Shown in pieces: positions 1-8,787 of a stretch of DNA of 64,000 nucleotides. The stretch is taken from positions 32,952 to 96,951 of the forward strand of contig JAUCGF010000076.1 of assembly GCA_030378005.1 (NCBI GenBank), written 5' to 3'. The stretch's first letter is position 1, and each line of letters opens with the position of its first letter. The position numbers and the translations under genes were made by a program. Source of the DNA: Desulfococcaceae bacterium HSG9 (lineage in GTDB: Bacteria; Desulfobacterota; Desulfobacteria; Desulfobacterales; JAUCGF01). A model generated the notes under the pieces. The model was not told where the DNA came from and made no database searches. It worked only from the letters and a program-made list of their open reading frames with translations.

Positions 1-1194
1 AATTAAATCATCAGGAGATTCATAGCCATAGATTTCTGCCAGAGCAGGGTTTGCGCTGATATAATATCCCTCAGATGTCGTCTGAAAGATACCTTCAACG
101 GTATTTTCAAATATATTGCGATATTTCTTCTCACTCTCCTTTAATTTTTCCTCGCGAGATTTTATAACCCTGATCATTTGTGCAAAACTCGCTGCCAGTT
201 CATTGATTTCTTTATACGATTCTTTGTGTTGTTGAATTTGATATTCACCTGAAGCAATTCGTTTTGAATTATCCGATAGTTGAAAAAGCGGAGTCAGAAT
301 CTTGCGCAGATTTAAACTGGCTGCAACGAGAGCAAAGATAGCCGCTATCGTAACACCTACCCAGATTAACACACTAATTTTTTTTATAGATGAAAAGGCC
401 TCCTTTGAGGGCTGTAATACGACAACAAGCCAGCCGGCCGGTGGAACAATGGCCACACTGCCTAACTTGTCTGTCTCCATAAAACGGTAGTTGAAAGTGC
501 CTTCCTTGCCCGCCAACCCCTGTCGAATAACACTCAAATTTTTGACATTCAAACGTTCGGAAACAAATTTGCGGACGGGATGGGCGATTGTTGTTCCGTC
601 CTGATCAGATATGGCAGCGTAACCGCTGGACCCGATTTTGATTTTATCTATGATAGCATTCAACGTATCAAGTTCCAAATATCCGACAATGACGCCATCT
701 TTAATCTGTTTTCCAAGAGCGACAGCCGGCTTGCCAGTCTGTGATGATATAAAAGTCGATGACCAGTATGGTTTTTCCGATTTTAGGGTTTCCTGAAAAT
801 ACGGATGGTTCGACAAATCATTCCCGATATAATTTTTGTTGAAGGGAGCGATATAAATAACGCGGCCTTTGCTATCAAGTATTTGGACCCTGCTGAAATA
901 GCTGAACTGGCTGACCAAGCCCTCTAACAGCAAAGGAATGATAGCGGCGTTGCTGGTTATTGAATCTCCGGTGATTCCGGATTCAGCAAACTCTAAAACA
1001 GATAATGGCTGCTTTAAAAATTTTTGGACTTCGCCGGAAAGTGATTTTGCAATCAGGAAGTTTTTATCAGCGATCTCTTTTTCCATGCCAGATTTCATGA
1101 TCGTCATCATAACGACACCGATAACAACTAATGGCAGCATAGCCGTAAGAACAAAGTTTACGGTCAATATTTTTTTCAGGCTTGTTTTTTTCAT
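1..1194 (-). CDS. Cache-HAMP-PAS membrane sensor protein, C-terminus beyond window
   Basis: This is the N-terminal part (398 residues) of a membrane sensor that continues past the left edge. I read it directly on the minus strand from an ATG at 1194. A first membrane helix (about residues 10-30) is followed by a periplasmic double-Cache-like region of about 230 residues (motifs such as [17 protein letters not shown]), a second helix near residues 265-290, a HAMP linker, and a PAS domain beginning near [14 protein letters not shown]. The missing part is probably a histidine kinase, but a cyclase or receptor output cannot be excluded. Its ATG follows immediately after the TAA stop of the upstream binding-protein gene, so the two are translationally coupled. 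That makes a two-protein ligand sensor likely, with the lipoprotein presenting a ligand to the Cache domain; this partnership is inference. Confidence 0.8.
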   Translation of the reverse strand, partial: MKKTSLKKILTVNFVLTAMLPLVVIGVVMMTIMKSGMEKEIADKNFLIAKSLSGEVQKFLKQPLSVLEFAESGITGDSITSNAAIIPLLLEGLVSQFSYFSRVQILDSKGRVIYIAPFNKNYIGNDLSNHPYFQETLKSEKPYWSSTFISSQTGKPAVALGKQIKDGVIVGYLELDTLNAIIDKIKIGSSGYAAISDQDGTTIAHPVRKFVSERLNVKNLSVIRQGLAGKEGTFNYRFMETDKLGSVAIVPPAGWLVVVLQPSKEAFSSIKKISVLIWVGVTIAAIFALVAASLNLRKILTPLFQLSDNSKRIASGEYQIQQHKESYKEINELAASFAQMIRVIKSREEKLKESEKKYRNIFENTVEGIFQTTSEGYYISANPALAEIYGYESPDDLI

Positions 1195-2337
1195 TTAATC
1201 ACCGATCGTAACGAATTTGCCATTTTCAACTCTTACAAGGAAAATTTTTCGTATGGCATCACCATACCGGTCCATCTCAATTATACCCTGTAATCCTTTA
1301 AATGTTTTCTGTTTTTGAATATGGCGTTTTAAATAAACAAAACTTTCCGCGGACCTTAATGCATTTATAAGAAGCTGGATTGCTTCAAAACTGTGAACCG
1401 CTGCAAGATCAGGATCTTTCCCAAAACGTTCCTTGAATTTGCTTCTAAATTCGATATATCTTTTATTTTTGCTCCGCTTATCGAAATAAGTGAAAAAACT
1501 GATGCCTTCTACGGCTGATCCGCCATGCTTGATCAACTCATCTGTTCTGGACCACCCGGCAGCAAAAATCGGTCTATTATAAGCCATCTTTTTTAACTGT
1601 TGACAAATCATTGCTGTGTCAATAGCACCGCTGACAAAGAGCATCGCATCGGGGTCAGTCTTGATGGCACTTTGGGTAATGCCGAGGTAATCGACATTTT
1701 GTCCGGACGTAAAAGATATCGCTTGAATAATTTTTCCACCCATTTTCTCAAACTCAGACTTAAAGTTGCGGTACCAACCTTCTGTATAGGTTTTATTGGA
1801 CAGATCATACAAAAACGTCAGGGTTTTTATTCCCATTTTGTGAAATGCATATCTGGCAAATTTATCTGTTTGTCTTCGATTCGGCATGAGCATCCTGAAG
1901 AAGTAATCGTCAATTCCGGTCAACTTGTTTGTGCTGGTTGTCGGGCTGATCATCACGATTTTATTCTTATTAATCAATGGGAGCGCTGCTATACTCATGG
2001 CACTGGTCATGTGGCCGATGATGGCTGCCACGCCTTCATCAATCAGTTCCTGATCTGCTCGAATGGCGGTTTGGGCGTCATGTTTATCATCCTTTACGAT
2101 AAGTTCAATAGATCGCCCCTTTATTCCTCCAGACGCATTTATTTCCTCAACGGCTATCAAAGCGCCATTTCGGCCTGATATCCCCAGATCGGATAATTTG
2201 CCCGTCAGACATCCGGAAAAACCCACCTTGATTGGCTTTTTGTTTTCACAGGCCAACAACCCAAGGAGCATAATCGTAAAACTCAAGAACAAGTTGAATA
2301 CGAAAAAGTTTTTTCTATTTACTGTTTGTTTTTGCAT
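1195..2337 (-). CDS. ABC-type substrate-binding lipoprotein (branched-chain amino acid/amide type)
   Basis: This 380-residue protein belongs to the periplasmic binding protein family of LivJ/Peripla_BP_6 type. The ATG at 2337 was chosen over an in-frame upstream start because AGGAGG lies about 8 bases before it. Residues 1-30 form a lipoprotein signal with lipobox LLAC (Cys30). The mature protein starts KPIKVGFSGCLTGKLSDLG and has the usual two-lobe pattern, including IGHMTSAMSIAALPLINK. No permease or ATPase genes are adjacent. The gene is instead coupled stop-to-start with the Cache sensor, so it is probably a sensory binding protein rather than an uptake component. The ligand is unknown. 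Confidence 0.85.
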   Translation of the reverse strand: MQKQTVNRKNFFVFNLFLSFTIMLLGLLACENKKPIKVGFSGCLTGKLSDLGISGRNGALIAVEEINASGGIKGRSIELIVKDDKHDAQTAIRADQELIDEGVAAIIGHMTSAMSIAALPLINKNKIVMISPTTSTNKLTGIDDYFFRMLMPNRRQTDKFARYAFHKMGIKTLTFLYDLSNKTYTEGWYRNFKSEFEKMGGKIIQAISFTSGQNVDYLGITQSAIKTDPDAMLFVSGAIDTAMICQQLKKMAYNRPIFAAGWSRTDELIKHGGSAVEGISFFTYFDKRSKNKRYIEFRSKFKERFGKDPDLAAVHSFEAIQLLINALRSAESFVYLKRHIQKQKTFKGLQGIIEMDRYGDAIRKIFLVRVENGKFVTIGD

Positions 2338-2420
2338 GATGTAAAATCCTCCTTTGGTAACCAATTAAGTTTGTTAAGTATAAAGCTTACAAACATACCT
2401 TTTAAACGGCTTTCGCTATT

Positions 2421-3089
2421 CTATATAAACACAGCAATATCTTCCAATGTTTTTTTCTGAATTGTCGGCACAAGCGCAGTTTTTGACGGGTATCCGGCTA
2501 CAAGGAGCATAAACGGTTTTTCGTTCAGCGGTCTTGACAGTATCTTATTTAGAAATCTCATATTCGCAGGCGTGTAGGTCAGGGTGGCCAAGCCGGCATG
2601 GTGTAAAGCCGTGATAAGCATACCTGTGGCAATACCTACGGATTCTGTTACGTAGTAGTGTTTCATTTTTTTTCCGTCAGCAGAAAAGCCGTGAAGTTGA
2701 GAAAAAATTACGATCAGATATGGAGCTGTGTCCAAAAATGGCTTGCTTGGCCCTGTTTTCAGATGTTTAAGGGCATCTCGCCATTTTTCGGTCGCCGCTT
2801 TAGTGTAAAATTCATTCTCGATCTTTTCGGCAGCTTCGCGAATTTGCCGTTTAACAGCGAGGTCAGACACAACAACAAAACTCCAGGGCTGCTGGTTGGC
2901 GCCACTTGGAGCTGTGGATGCAGTACGCAGACAATCTTCGATAATGCTGCGATCAACGGGTTGATCTGAAAATTCTCGCACAGTACGGCGTCGTTTCATC
3001 TCTGCATAAAATTCTGATGCCCGCCTTTTCATCTCAGTTTCCGGAAATTTGTAATAATCAGTCAACGGCAGGGAAGTTTTTTCGGTCAT
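2421..3089 (-). CDS. nitroreductase family FMN oxidoreductase
   Basis: This 222-residue protein has the nitroreductase fold. Its FMN-binding N-terminal motifs [13 protein letters not shown] and [17 protein letters not shown] are typical of the iodotyrosine-deiodinase-like branch, and the C-terminal half contains the [19 protein letters not shown] helix. Such enzymes use NAD(P)H and FMN to reduce nitro, quinone or dehalogenation substrates; the substrate here is unknown. It is downstream of the FeS-protein gene on the same strand, but a hairpin and a direct repeat lie between them, so co-transcription is uncertain. The Shine-Dalgarno is weak (GAGGCC). Confidence 0.85.
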   Translation of the reverse strand: MTEKTSLPLTDYYKFPETEMKRRASEFYAEMKRRRTVREFSDQPVDRSIIEDCLRTASTAPSGANQQPWSFVVVSDLAVKRQIREAAEKIENEFYTKAATEKWRDALKHLKTGPSKPFLDTAPYLIVIFSQLHGFSADGKKMKHYYVTESVGIATGMLITALHHAGLATLTYTPANMRFLNKILSRPLNEKPFMLLVAGYPSKTALVPTIQKKTLEDIAVFI

Positions 3090-3102
3090 ATCTGGCCTCG
3101 TA

Positions 3103-3226
3103 TAATTTTAAGGTTTAGCCTGTTAAGTGCTTGGACATATATTTTCAGGTTACAAATTCTGCTGGAAATCGGAGTTTTCCAAAAAATCCGATTTCTAAAA
3201 TAATAATTTTAAGGTTTAACCTGTTA
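3103..3226. repeat. 23-bp direct repeats flanking a hairpin
   Basis: Near-identical copies of TAATTTTAAGGTTTAgCC-TGTTA lie at 3103-3125 and 3204-3226, with one mismatch (g/a). Between them is an inverted repeat at 3165-3195 (GAAATCGGA / TCCGATTTC). The right copy contains the TAA stop of the FeS-protein gene, so the gene end lies within the repeat. No T-tract follows the hairpin on the transcribed strand, so it is not a classical terminator. Confidence 0.6.
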
Positions 3227-3745
3227 TTCTAAAGAATAATCAGCCATATAAGCATTCAGCTTTTGTATTGCGCCGTTTTCAAGAGGCGGGCAGTCTTCGG
3301 CTCCTTTGGCGCCTTCAGCTACCATTGAAGCGAAAACCATACAAGTCGGTGAGCCGCATTCCCGACAATTTGTTTTCGGAAGCAGCTTTAATATTTCGAT
3401 CAGCTTGGGTTTTTGTCGCCCGTGGAAAACCGGTTCGATCTCTTTTCGTTTTTTCCAAGCCTCATTGATTTCACGTTTAAGCCACTTGACAATTGTTCTG
3501 GCCTCGGCTTCATCTTTCAGTGCATTGACAGCGATCTTGTGGCCATGAACCGTTATCAGTTTGCCTTGTGACCTGAAAGTCACCGACGGCGGATCGGAAA
3601 CGTATTCAAATCCGCCAAGAGTCGCATTCAAATAGGGCAAAGCCGCACTCACATCTTGATCAAGGTGTGCGAAGCATTGAACAGTCATAGCACTGGGCAT
3701 ACATTCGTTATTGAATATTTCAAGTTGATAACTGTTGAGCAACAT
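3224..3745 (-). CDS. 4Fe-4S domain protein (CdhD/RnfB-type FeS motif)
   Basis: This 173-residue protein starts at the ATG at 3745, which has AGGAGGT just upstream; an in-frame extension to 3817 lacks such a site. The C-terminal part carries a Cys motif of spacing C-x2-C-x4-C-x16-C (NCRECGSPTCMVFASMVAEG followed by a later DCPPL). This is the FeS domain seen in corrinoid/CO dehydrogenase subunits and RnfB. The N-terminal about 110 residues include a segment resembling a small sensor/regulator of metabolic enzymes (VTFRSQGKLITVHGHKIA) that I do not recognise further. It probably transfers electrons or holds a cluster in a corrinoid- or redox-related process. No obvious partner gene is adjacent. 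Confidence 0.75.
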   Translation of the reverse strand: MLLNSYQLEIFNNECMPSAMTVQCFAHLDQDVSAALPYLNATLGGFEYVSDPPSVTFRSQGKLITVHGHKIAVNALKDEAEARTIVKWLKREINEAWKKRKEIEPVFHGRQKPKLIEILKLLPKTNCRECGSPTCMVFASMVAEGAKGAEDCPPLENGAIQKLNAYMADYSLE

Positions 3746-3858
3746 GTTGACCTCCTTATGGTTTTCATAAAAAACTTGAGATTCTCTTTCATCCTCAGTT
3801 TTTATACAATGGCACATTGATTGTCAAGCACATCGGCAAGAACACCATAAGCAGATCG

Positions 3859-4764
3859 CTACATGAGGCTTCCGGCATATTCCACGGCCCATTGATCCGC
3901 CGCGTCGATCAGACTTTGAAGCATTTCCGAAAAATATTTGTCTTTGTGGCAGACCATGTAATACCGATGCAGCATGGATGAATCCGCAAAAGGAATCGCC
4001 CTTAACCGCCCGGTGCTGATTTCATAACCGGCAATTTTTCGGGATATCAAGGCGATACCGATACCCTGTTGAACAGCCAGTTTTACCGCCCGATTACTTG
4101 AAAATTCGAGAGGAAAACAGACGGACAGGTTATTTTTGCGGATATAATGCAAAAGCGCCTTTGCGGTGGCCGAGCCTTTTTCATGGCTGATAATAGATTG
4201 ACCTTCGAGATCACGAGGTATAATCCTCTTTTTGGATGCAAGAGGATGGTCCGGTGAAACGATAATCACCAATCGGTCAGTGATAATTTCCCGAACTGTC
4301 AATTTTTCATTTTCAACAGGAAATGAAATAAATCCCAAGTCGTTTTTCAGATTGGCGGTGTTTTCCGCAACTTGCTCGGTCGGCAGGATATTGCAAGAGA
4401 CGCGAACACGAGGGTTCTTTTTGCAAAAAGGCAGGATAAAATCCGGAAGATAATAAGCGCCGAAGCTTTCACCAGCCAGTATCCTGATATGCCCTCTTTT
4501 TTTGACTTGAAAGTCACGGATGCTTTCTTCCGCTTGCATTTCCATTTCAAATATTTTCTCGGCGATTTTAAACAGCACTTCACCCGCATCTGTGAGAACC
4601 ATTTTTTTTCCAAAACGGTTGACCAATTTGAGTTCATAATGTTCCTGAAGCCGTTGTATGCCCTTGGTGACAGCCGGCTGAGTCACATTGAGTTCCCTGG
4701 CCGCGGCGATAAAACTTTCTCGTTTGGCGGCCATATAAAATATTTTTAGCTGATTTAAGTTCAT
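3859..4764 (-). CDS. LysR-family transcriptional regulator
   Basis: This 301-residue protein has a full LysR architecture: an N-terminal winged helix-turn-helix (NQLKIFYMAAKRESFIAAAR, then ELNVTQPAVTKGIQRLQEHY) and a two-lobe effector domain from about residue 90 (GHIRILAGESFGAYYLPDFI). Its start codon overlaps the stop of the class III PLP enzyme by 4 bases (ATGA), so the two form one transcription unit with the enzyme first. It therefore may regulate its own operon rather than a divergent one. The effector is unknown. Confidence 0.9.
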   Translation of the reverse strand: MNLNQLKIFYMAAKRESFIAAARELNVTQPAVTKGIQRLQEHYELKLVNRFGKKMVLTDAGEVLFKIAEKIFEMEMQAEESIRDFQVKKRGHIRILAGESFGAYYLPDFILPFCKKNPRVRVSCNILPTEQVAENTANLKNDLGFISFPVENEKLTVREIITDRLVIIVSPDHPLASKKRIIPRDLEGQSIISHEKGSATAKALLHYIRKNNLSVCFPLEFSSNRAVKLAVQQGIGIALISRKIAGYEISTGRLRAIPFADSSMLHRYYMVCHKDKYFSEMLQSLIDAADQWAVEYAGSLM

Positions 4765-6116
4765 TGCGCTTCAACCTCAGAAATGGCGTCCTCAAGAATA
4801 TCCAAAGCCCGGTCGAGCTGTTCTTTGGTAATGATCAGAGCCGGAGTCAATGTAAGAATATTGCCCATAGTCAATTTAAAGCTCAAACCTCGCGTCAAGG
4901 CGGCATACATGACCGCTTCAGCTTCATCTGACGCCCGCTCCCGCGTGGCCCGGTCTTTGACCAGTTCAATTCCCAAAAACAATCCAAGTCCGCGCACATC
5001 ACCGATTAGCGGATGCCTGTCTTTCATTGCACGCATTCGTCCAAGTGCATAGCGTCCTGATTCGGCGGCATGTTCCGCGAGCTTGTGCTTTTCAACATAA
5101 CGAACAGTTGCCAGAGCCGCAGCGCACGCGACCGGATTTTTTTCATGAGTATAATGCCCCAAAGCCCGTTCTTCGGCAACATCCAGTTCTTCATGGGCGA
5201 TAAGCGCCGCCATAGGAATAATTCCGCCGCCCAAGCCTTTGCCGATGACGACCATATCCGGGGTCACGCCAAAATTTTCAAATGTGAACATTTTGCCGGT
5301 GCGTCCCAAACAATGGGGGATTTCGTCAAAAATGAGCAGCGCGCCGTAGCGATCACATGCCCGCCGAATGTGCTGCCAGTATTCCGGTTTCGGAATATAG
5401 GGTGTGCTGCGAATCGGTTCGGCTATCACCGCAGCGATGTCCCTTTCTTTTTCCAGAATGTATTCCACATAACGGGCGCAAGTCAGATCGCATCCGCCGC
5501 GTTCATTGCATCCGAAGATGCAGCGATATTCATCCGGTGGCGGCGCATGTTCGGTGCCGGGGAGCAAAGGGCCTATGTCCTGGCGAAACAGAGCTTCACC
5601 GCCAACGGATATGGCGTCCAGAGTCGCTCCGTGGAAAGAATCCCACATCGAAATCGTTTTATGGCGTCCGGTGGCGATGCGCGCCAGTTTCAGAGCGATA
5701 CCAATTGCTTCGGAACCGCCGGGGCAAAACAGCACCTTGTTCAGATTTCCGGGAGCGATTTCTGTCAGTTTGCGGGCAAGCTTCACAGCCACACGGTTGG
5801 TATAACGCCGGGTGCAAAACGGCAATTCATCAAGTTGGCGTTTGATAGCCTCAATAATATCCGGATTGGCAAAACCCGCTTGATGAACATTGTTCCCGTG
5901 AAAATCCATATATCTGCGTCCCTGCGTATCTTCAATGTAGATTCCATCGCAAGCCTGCATGGTGTTCAGGCAGGGCGTGGAAAGGGACTGTTTTAAAAAA
6001 TAGCGCGCGTCTTCATCCAGAAGCGCACGGCTGGCATCATTAAGATGCGTTTTTTGCCATAAGGCACGCATCGGCGAAATGTTGATGTCACCTTCGGATT
6101 TGTGGGGTTTTTCCAT
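4761..6116 (-). CDS. class III PLP-dependent aminotransferase/lyase family protein
   Basis: This 451-residue enzyme belongs to the class III aminotransferase fold. It shows the cofactor-binding Asp motif LLIFDEIPHCLGRTG and the Schiff-base lysine in VVIGKGLGGG. Where most transaminases have a TFGGNP-type motif it has GHYTHEKNPVACAAAL, and it contains a cysteine-containing insert (FGCNERGGCDLTCARY). From memory this combination resembles the group that includes (R)-1-hydroxy-2-aminoethylphosphonate ammonia-lyase (PbfA), but no phosphonate genes (phnW, phnX, phnY) are seen here, so the substrate is left open. It forms an operon with the overlapping LysR gene. GGAGG lies about 13 bases upstream of the ATG. 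Confidence 0.75.
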   Translation of the reverse strand: MEKPHKSEGDINISPMRALWQKTHLNDASRALLDEDARYFLKQSLSTPCLNTMQACDGIYIEDTQGRRYMDFHGNNVHQAGFANPDIIEAIKRQLDELPFCTRRYTNRVAVKLARKLTEIAPGNLNKVLFCPGGSEAIGIALKLARIATGRHKTISMWDSFHGATLDAISVGGEALFRQDIGPLLPGTEHAPPPDEYRCIFGCNERGGCDLTCARYVEYILEKERDIAAVIAEPIRSTPYIPKPEYWQHIRRACDRYGALLIFDEIPHCLGRTGKMFTFENFGVTPDMVVIGKGLGGGIIPMAALIAHEELDVAEERALGHYTHEKNPVACAAALATVRYVEKHKLAEHAAESGRYALGRMRAMKDRHPLIGDVRGLGLFLGIELVKDRATRERASDEAEAVMYAALTRGLSFKLTMGNILTLTPALIITKEQLDRALDILEDAISEVEAQ

Positions 6117-6141
6117 TTTGGGGGCAGCCTCCTTCTCATGC

Positions 6142-6207
6142 TTTTACTCTTACTCTTAATCTTACTCTTAATCCTAATTTCGAGCAAGAGCAAGATTAAG
6201 AGTATAA
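6142..6207. repeat. low-complexity inverted repeat of CTCTTA/TAAGAG words
   Basis: The sequence is built from repeated TACTCTTA/CTTAATC words followed by their reverse complement (GAGCAAGAGCAAGATTAAGAG), giving an imperfect hairpin just upstream of the PLP-enzyme gene. A related word cluster occurs at 48136-48217. The function is unknown. Confidence 0.5.
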
Positions 6208-6344
6208 ACTATAGCAATCCGATTTTGGATTTTTCAAAATCAGGCATAATTTAGCGTATCCAGTTTTTTAAACCACTATTTTTATAGACCCATGCAAATT
6301 TCAGGTCAAGAAAAACCAAAATTTGAATAGTATATGATTTTTAG

Positions 6345-6527
6345 ATTGGGCGATTATTTTCGGAATATAGTATTTTTCTCATCTCAATTGATGGTCGTAT
6401 TGAGACTGAACTGCTAAGTGATAAGCAAGCTTACTTCATAGAACAATGCCTCGCAGAATTTACAGACACTGTCTCGGTTGAGGCTATGATTAGTGGTTTT
6501 AGATTTCAGCATTCAATATTTCCGTGA
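6345..6527 (+). other. possible short coding remnant (60 codons, no start)
   Basis: A plus-strand frame without a start codon reads protein-like sequence (GRLFSEYSIFLISIDGRIET, later AEFTDTVSVEAMISGF) and stops inside the 3' end of recD2. I do not recognise it, and chance openness is possible. Apart from this and the hairpin at 6142-6207, the 6117-6505 intergenic stretch shows nothing I can name. Confidence 0.15.
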
Positions 6528-8740
6528 ATCAGCCGCTCTCGCAAACCTGTAAAGCGTTTATGTGTTTTATTATTATGCACGCCGATAGCCAACGCTTTGC
6601 GTGTTCCCACGAGTACGACCAATCGGCGACCGCGTGTGACCGCCGTGTATATCAAGTTGCGTTGTAAAAGCATGTAGTGCTGAATCAGAACAGGCATGAC
6701 CACAGCCGGATATTCGGAGCCTTGGGCTTTATGCACCGATACCGCGTAAGCCAAAGTGATTTCATCCAATTCGCTGAATTCATAAATTACCGGCACCCCA
6801 TCAAAACTGATAACCACTTGCTGATTATCAAAAGCGATGCTGTTTATGCGGCCGATATCGCCGTTAAACACATTTTTATCGTAGTTGTTACGAATTTGCA
6901 TCACTTTGTCGCCCGGCTTAAATTTACGATGGCCATGATTGAGGCCGTCTTCGCGCGGATTTAGAAATTCCTGTAATTTGGTATTGAGATTGCCTGCGCC
7001 TACAATTCCCCGGTGCATCGGTGTCAGCACCTGAATTTGATCAACCGCGTGAAAACCGAAACGCATAGGAATGCGTTTTTGCACCACCAGGATAATCGTG
7101 TCCAATACCTTTTCAGGGTCCTCTTGTTCGATAAAATAGAAATCGCTCAACTCTTTTGGCACTTGATGCGCCGGCTTCGAAGCCGGCCAACGAGGCAAAA
7201 TCCCTTGATTGATTTTATGGGCGTTGACAATAATCAGGCTTTGCCGTGCCTGACGGAATATCTCGGTTAAAGCTGTTACCGGGATTTCATCGGATGCGAT
7301 AATATCATTAAGAATGCTGCCGGCGCCTACGGATGGCAACTGATTGACATCCCCGACAATGATAAAAGCGGCGTGCGGCGGTATGGCTCGTAAAAGATGG
7401 TACATTAAAACAGTGTCGATCATTGACGCTTCATCAACAATAAGCAGGTCGCATTTGAGCGGTTTGTCGCTGTTTTTTTGAAAGCCGCCTTTTTTAAAAC
7501 TGTATTCAAGCATACGATGAATCGTTTTGGCTTCATGCCCGGTGGCCTCGGTCATCCGTTTGGCCGCTCTTCCGGTGGGTGCCGTCAGCAAGACATGCGT
7601 TTTCATGCGGATAAATATTTTTAAAATAGCGCTGATCAGCGTTGTTTTGCCTGTACCCGGGCCGCCGGTGATCACCATCACTTTATGCTCAAGCACACTT
7701 TGAACCGCATCGGCCTGATGTTTTGCCAATCGGATACCTATCTGTGCCTCGGCCCAGGCAACAGCTCGTTTTGCATCTATTGCGCCGGTCATTGACGGCG
7801 CATACTTTAAACGCACTAACATGTCAGCAATCCGTCTTTCACAAAAATGGAACTTTTGCAGATAAACCGCTTTATGATTACTGTGAAATTGGTCTGTGTC
7901 TTCATTCAAATCTTCGATGACTATTTTTTTTTCAAGTGTGATGTCAGCAATTGCAGTTTCAATGATCGCGGGGGCCACATCTAATATTTCGCGGCATTTT
8001 GTAATCAAAGGCAGATAGGGATAATACACATGGCCGTCATCAGCCATTTGATGTAGCACATAAATAACACCTGCCTGGGCGCGCATGGGCGAATCTTGTT
8101 CAAATCCCAGTTTGGCGGCAATTTTATCGGCTGTGAGAAAACCGATGCCAAAGATATCACGGGCCAGTCGATACGGATTTTCCTTGACAACGGTAATGGA
8201 GTCCTGGCCATAGTGCTTAAAAATTTTGGCGGCGTAACCGGTGCTGACACCATGGGATTGCAAAAACAGCATGACTTCGCGTACTTCTTTTTGTTCATCC
8301 CAGGCGGTTCGAATCATTGCGATCCGTTTTTTACCGATGCCATCCACTTCAGCCAATTTGGTGGTGTCTTCTTCAATGACAGTCAGCGTATCGGTTCCGA
8401 AACTGGCCACAATTCTTTCAGCGATTTTAGGGCCAATCCCTTTGATCAGCCCCGACCCCAGATATTTTCTGATGCCATATACGCTGGCAGGAACCTTGGT
8501 TTCATAATATTCGACCTTAAATTGCTCTCCGTGCTTGGGATGGCAGCCCCAGCGGCCGCGCATTTTGAGAATTTCACCCGGAGCCGGAGACATTAACGCA
8601 CCGACAACGGTGACCAGATCGTGACGGCCATAAACTTTGAGCTTTGCAACGGTGTAGCCATTCTCTTCACTTGCGAATGTGATTCTTTCGACCTGCCCGG
8701 AAAGGTCGGATAGATAATTATTTTTGACAGATGTCTGCAT
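6506..8740 (-). CDS. recD2: RecD2-type ATP-dependent DNA helicase
   Basis: This 744-residue SF1B helicase has the expected RecD2 order. An N-terminal OB-like region comes first, then helix-hairpin-helix motifs (GLIKGIGPKIAERIVASFG and VDGIGKKRI). The motor follows, with Walker A ITGGPGTGKTTL near residue 360, Walker B LLIVDEASMID, motif III VGDVNQLPSVGAGS, and C-terminal motifs VHKAQGSEY and YTAVTRGRRLVVLVG. Length and order match stand-alone RecD2 (about 720-750 aa) rather than the RecD subunit of RecBCD. It unwinds DNA 5'-3' in repair. It stands alone between intergenic regions on the same strand as the FAD-protein gene. Confidence 0.95.
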   Translation of the reverse strand: MQTSVKNNYLSDLSGQVERITFASEENGYTVAKLKVYGRHDLVTVVGALMSPAPGEILKMRGRWGCHPKHGEQFKVEYYETKVPASVYGIRKYLGSGLIKGIGPKIAERIVASFGTDTLTVIEEDTTKLAEVDGIGKKRIAMIRTAWDEQKEVREVMLFLQSHGVSTGYAAKIFKHYGQDSITVVKENPYRLARDIFGIGFLTADKIAAKLGFEQDSPMRAQAGVIYVLHQMADDGHVYYPYLPLITKCREILDVAPAIIETAIADITLEKKIVIEDLNEDTDQFHSNHKAVYLQKFHFCERRIADMLVRLKYAPSMTGAIDAKRAVAWAEAQIGIRLAKHQADAVQSVLEHKVMVITGGPGTGKTTLISAILKIFIRMKTHVLLTAPTGRAAKRMTEATGHEAKTIHRMLEYSFKKGGFQKNSDKPLKCDLLIVDEASMIDTVLMYHLLRAIPPHAAFIIVGDVNQLPSVGAGSILNDIIASDEIPVTALTEIFRQARQSLIIVNAHKINQGILPRWPASKPAHQVPKELSDFYFIEQEDPEKVLDTIILVVQKRIPMRFGFHAVDQIQVLTPMHRGIVGAGNLNTKLQEFLNPREDGLNHGHRKFKPGDKVMQIRNNYDKNVFNGDIGRINSIAFDNQQVVISFDGVPVIYEFSELDEITLAYAVSVHKAQGSEYPAVVMPVLIQHYMLLQRNLIYTAVTRGRRLVVLVGTRKALAIGVHNNKTHKRFTGLRERLIHGNIEC

Positions 8741-8744
8741 AGAA

Positions 8745-8766
8745 GGAGTGCAAGCTTCAGCTTGCA
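8745..8766. repeat. GGAGTGCAAGCTTCAGCTTGC palindromic word
   Basis: A short palindrome between recD2 and the FAD-protein gene. A close inverted copy occurs at about 45242-45263 upstream of the heptamer array, and a half copy at 49651-49662. It is an intergenic repeat word of unknown role. Confidence 0.4.
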
Positions 8767-8787
8767 GGAGTTAAGGAATTTTCGATA

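Noticed and set aside
1600..2178. 192-codon plus-strand frame opposite the binding-protein gene
   Set aside because: Antisense shadow; the minus-strand frame has a lipoprotein signal, ribosome site and binding-protein motifs.
5070..5996. 308-codon plus-strand frame opposite the class III PLP enzyme
   Set aside because: No recognisable domains; the opposite strand encodes a complete conserved enzyme.
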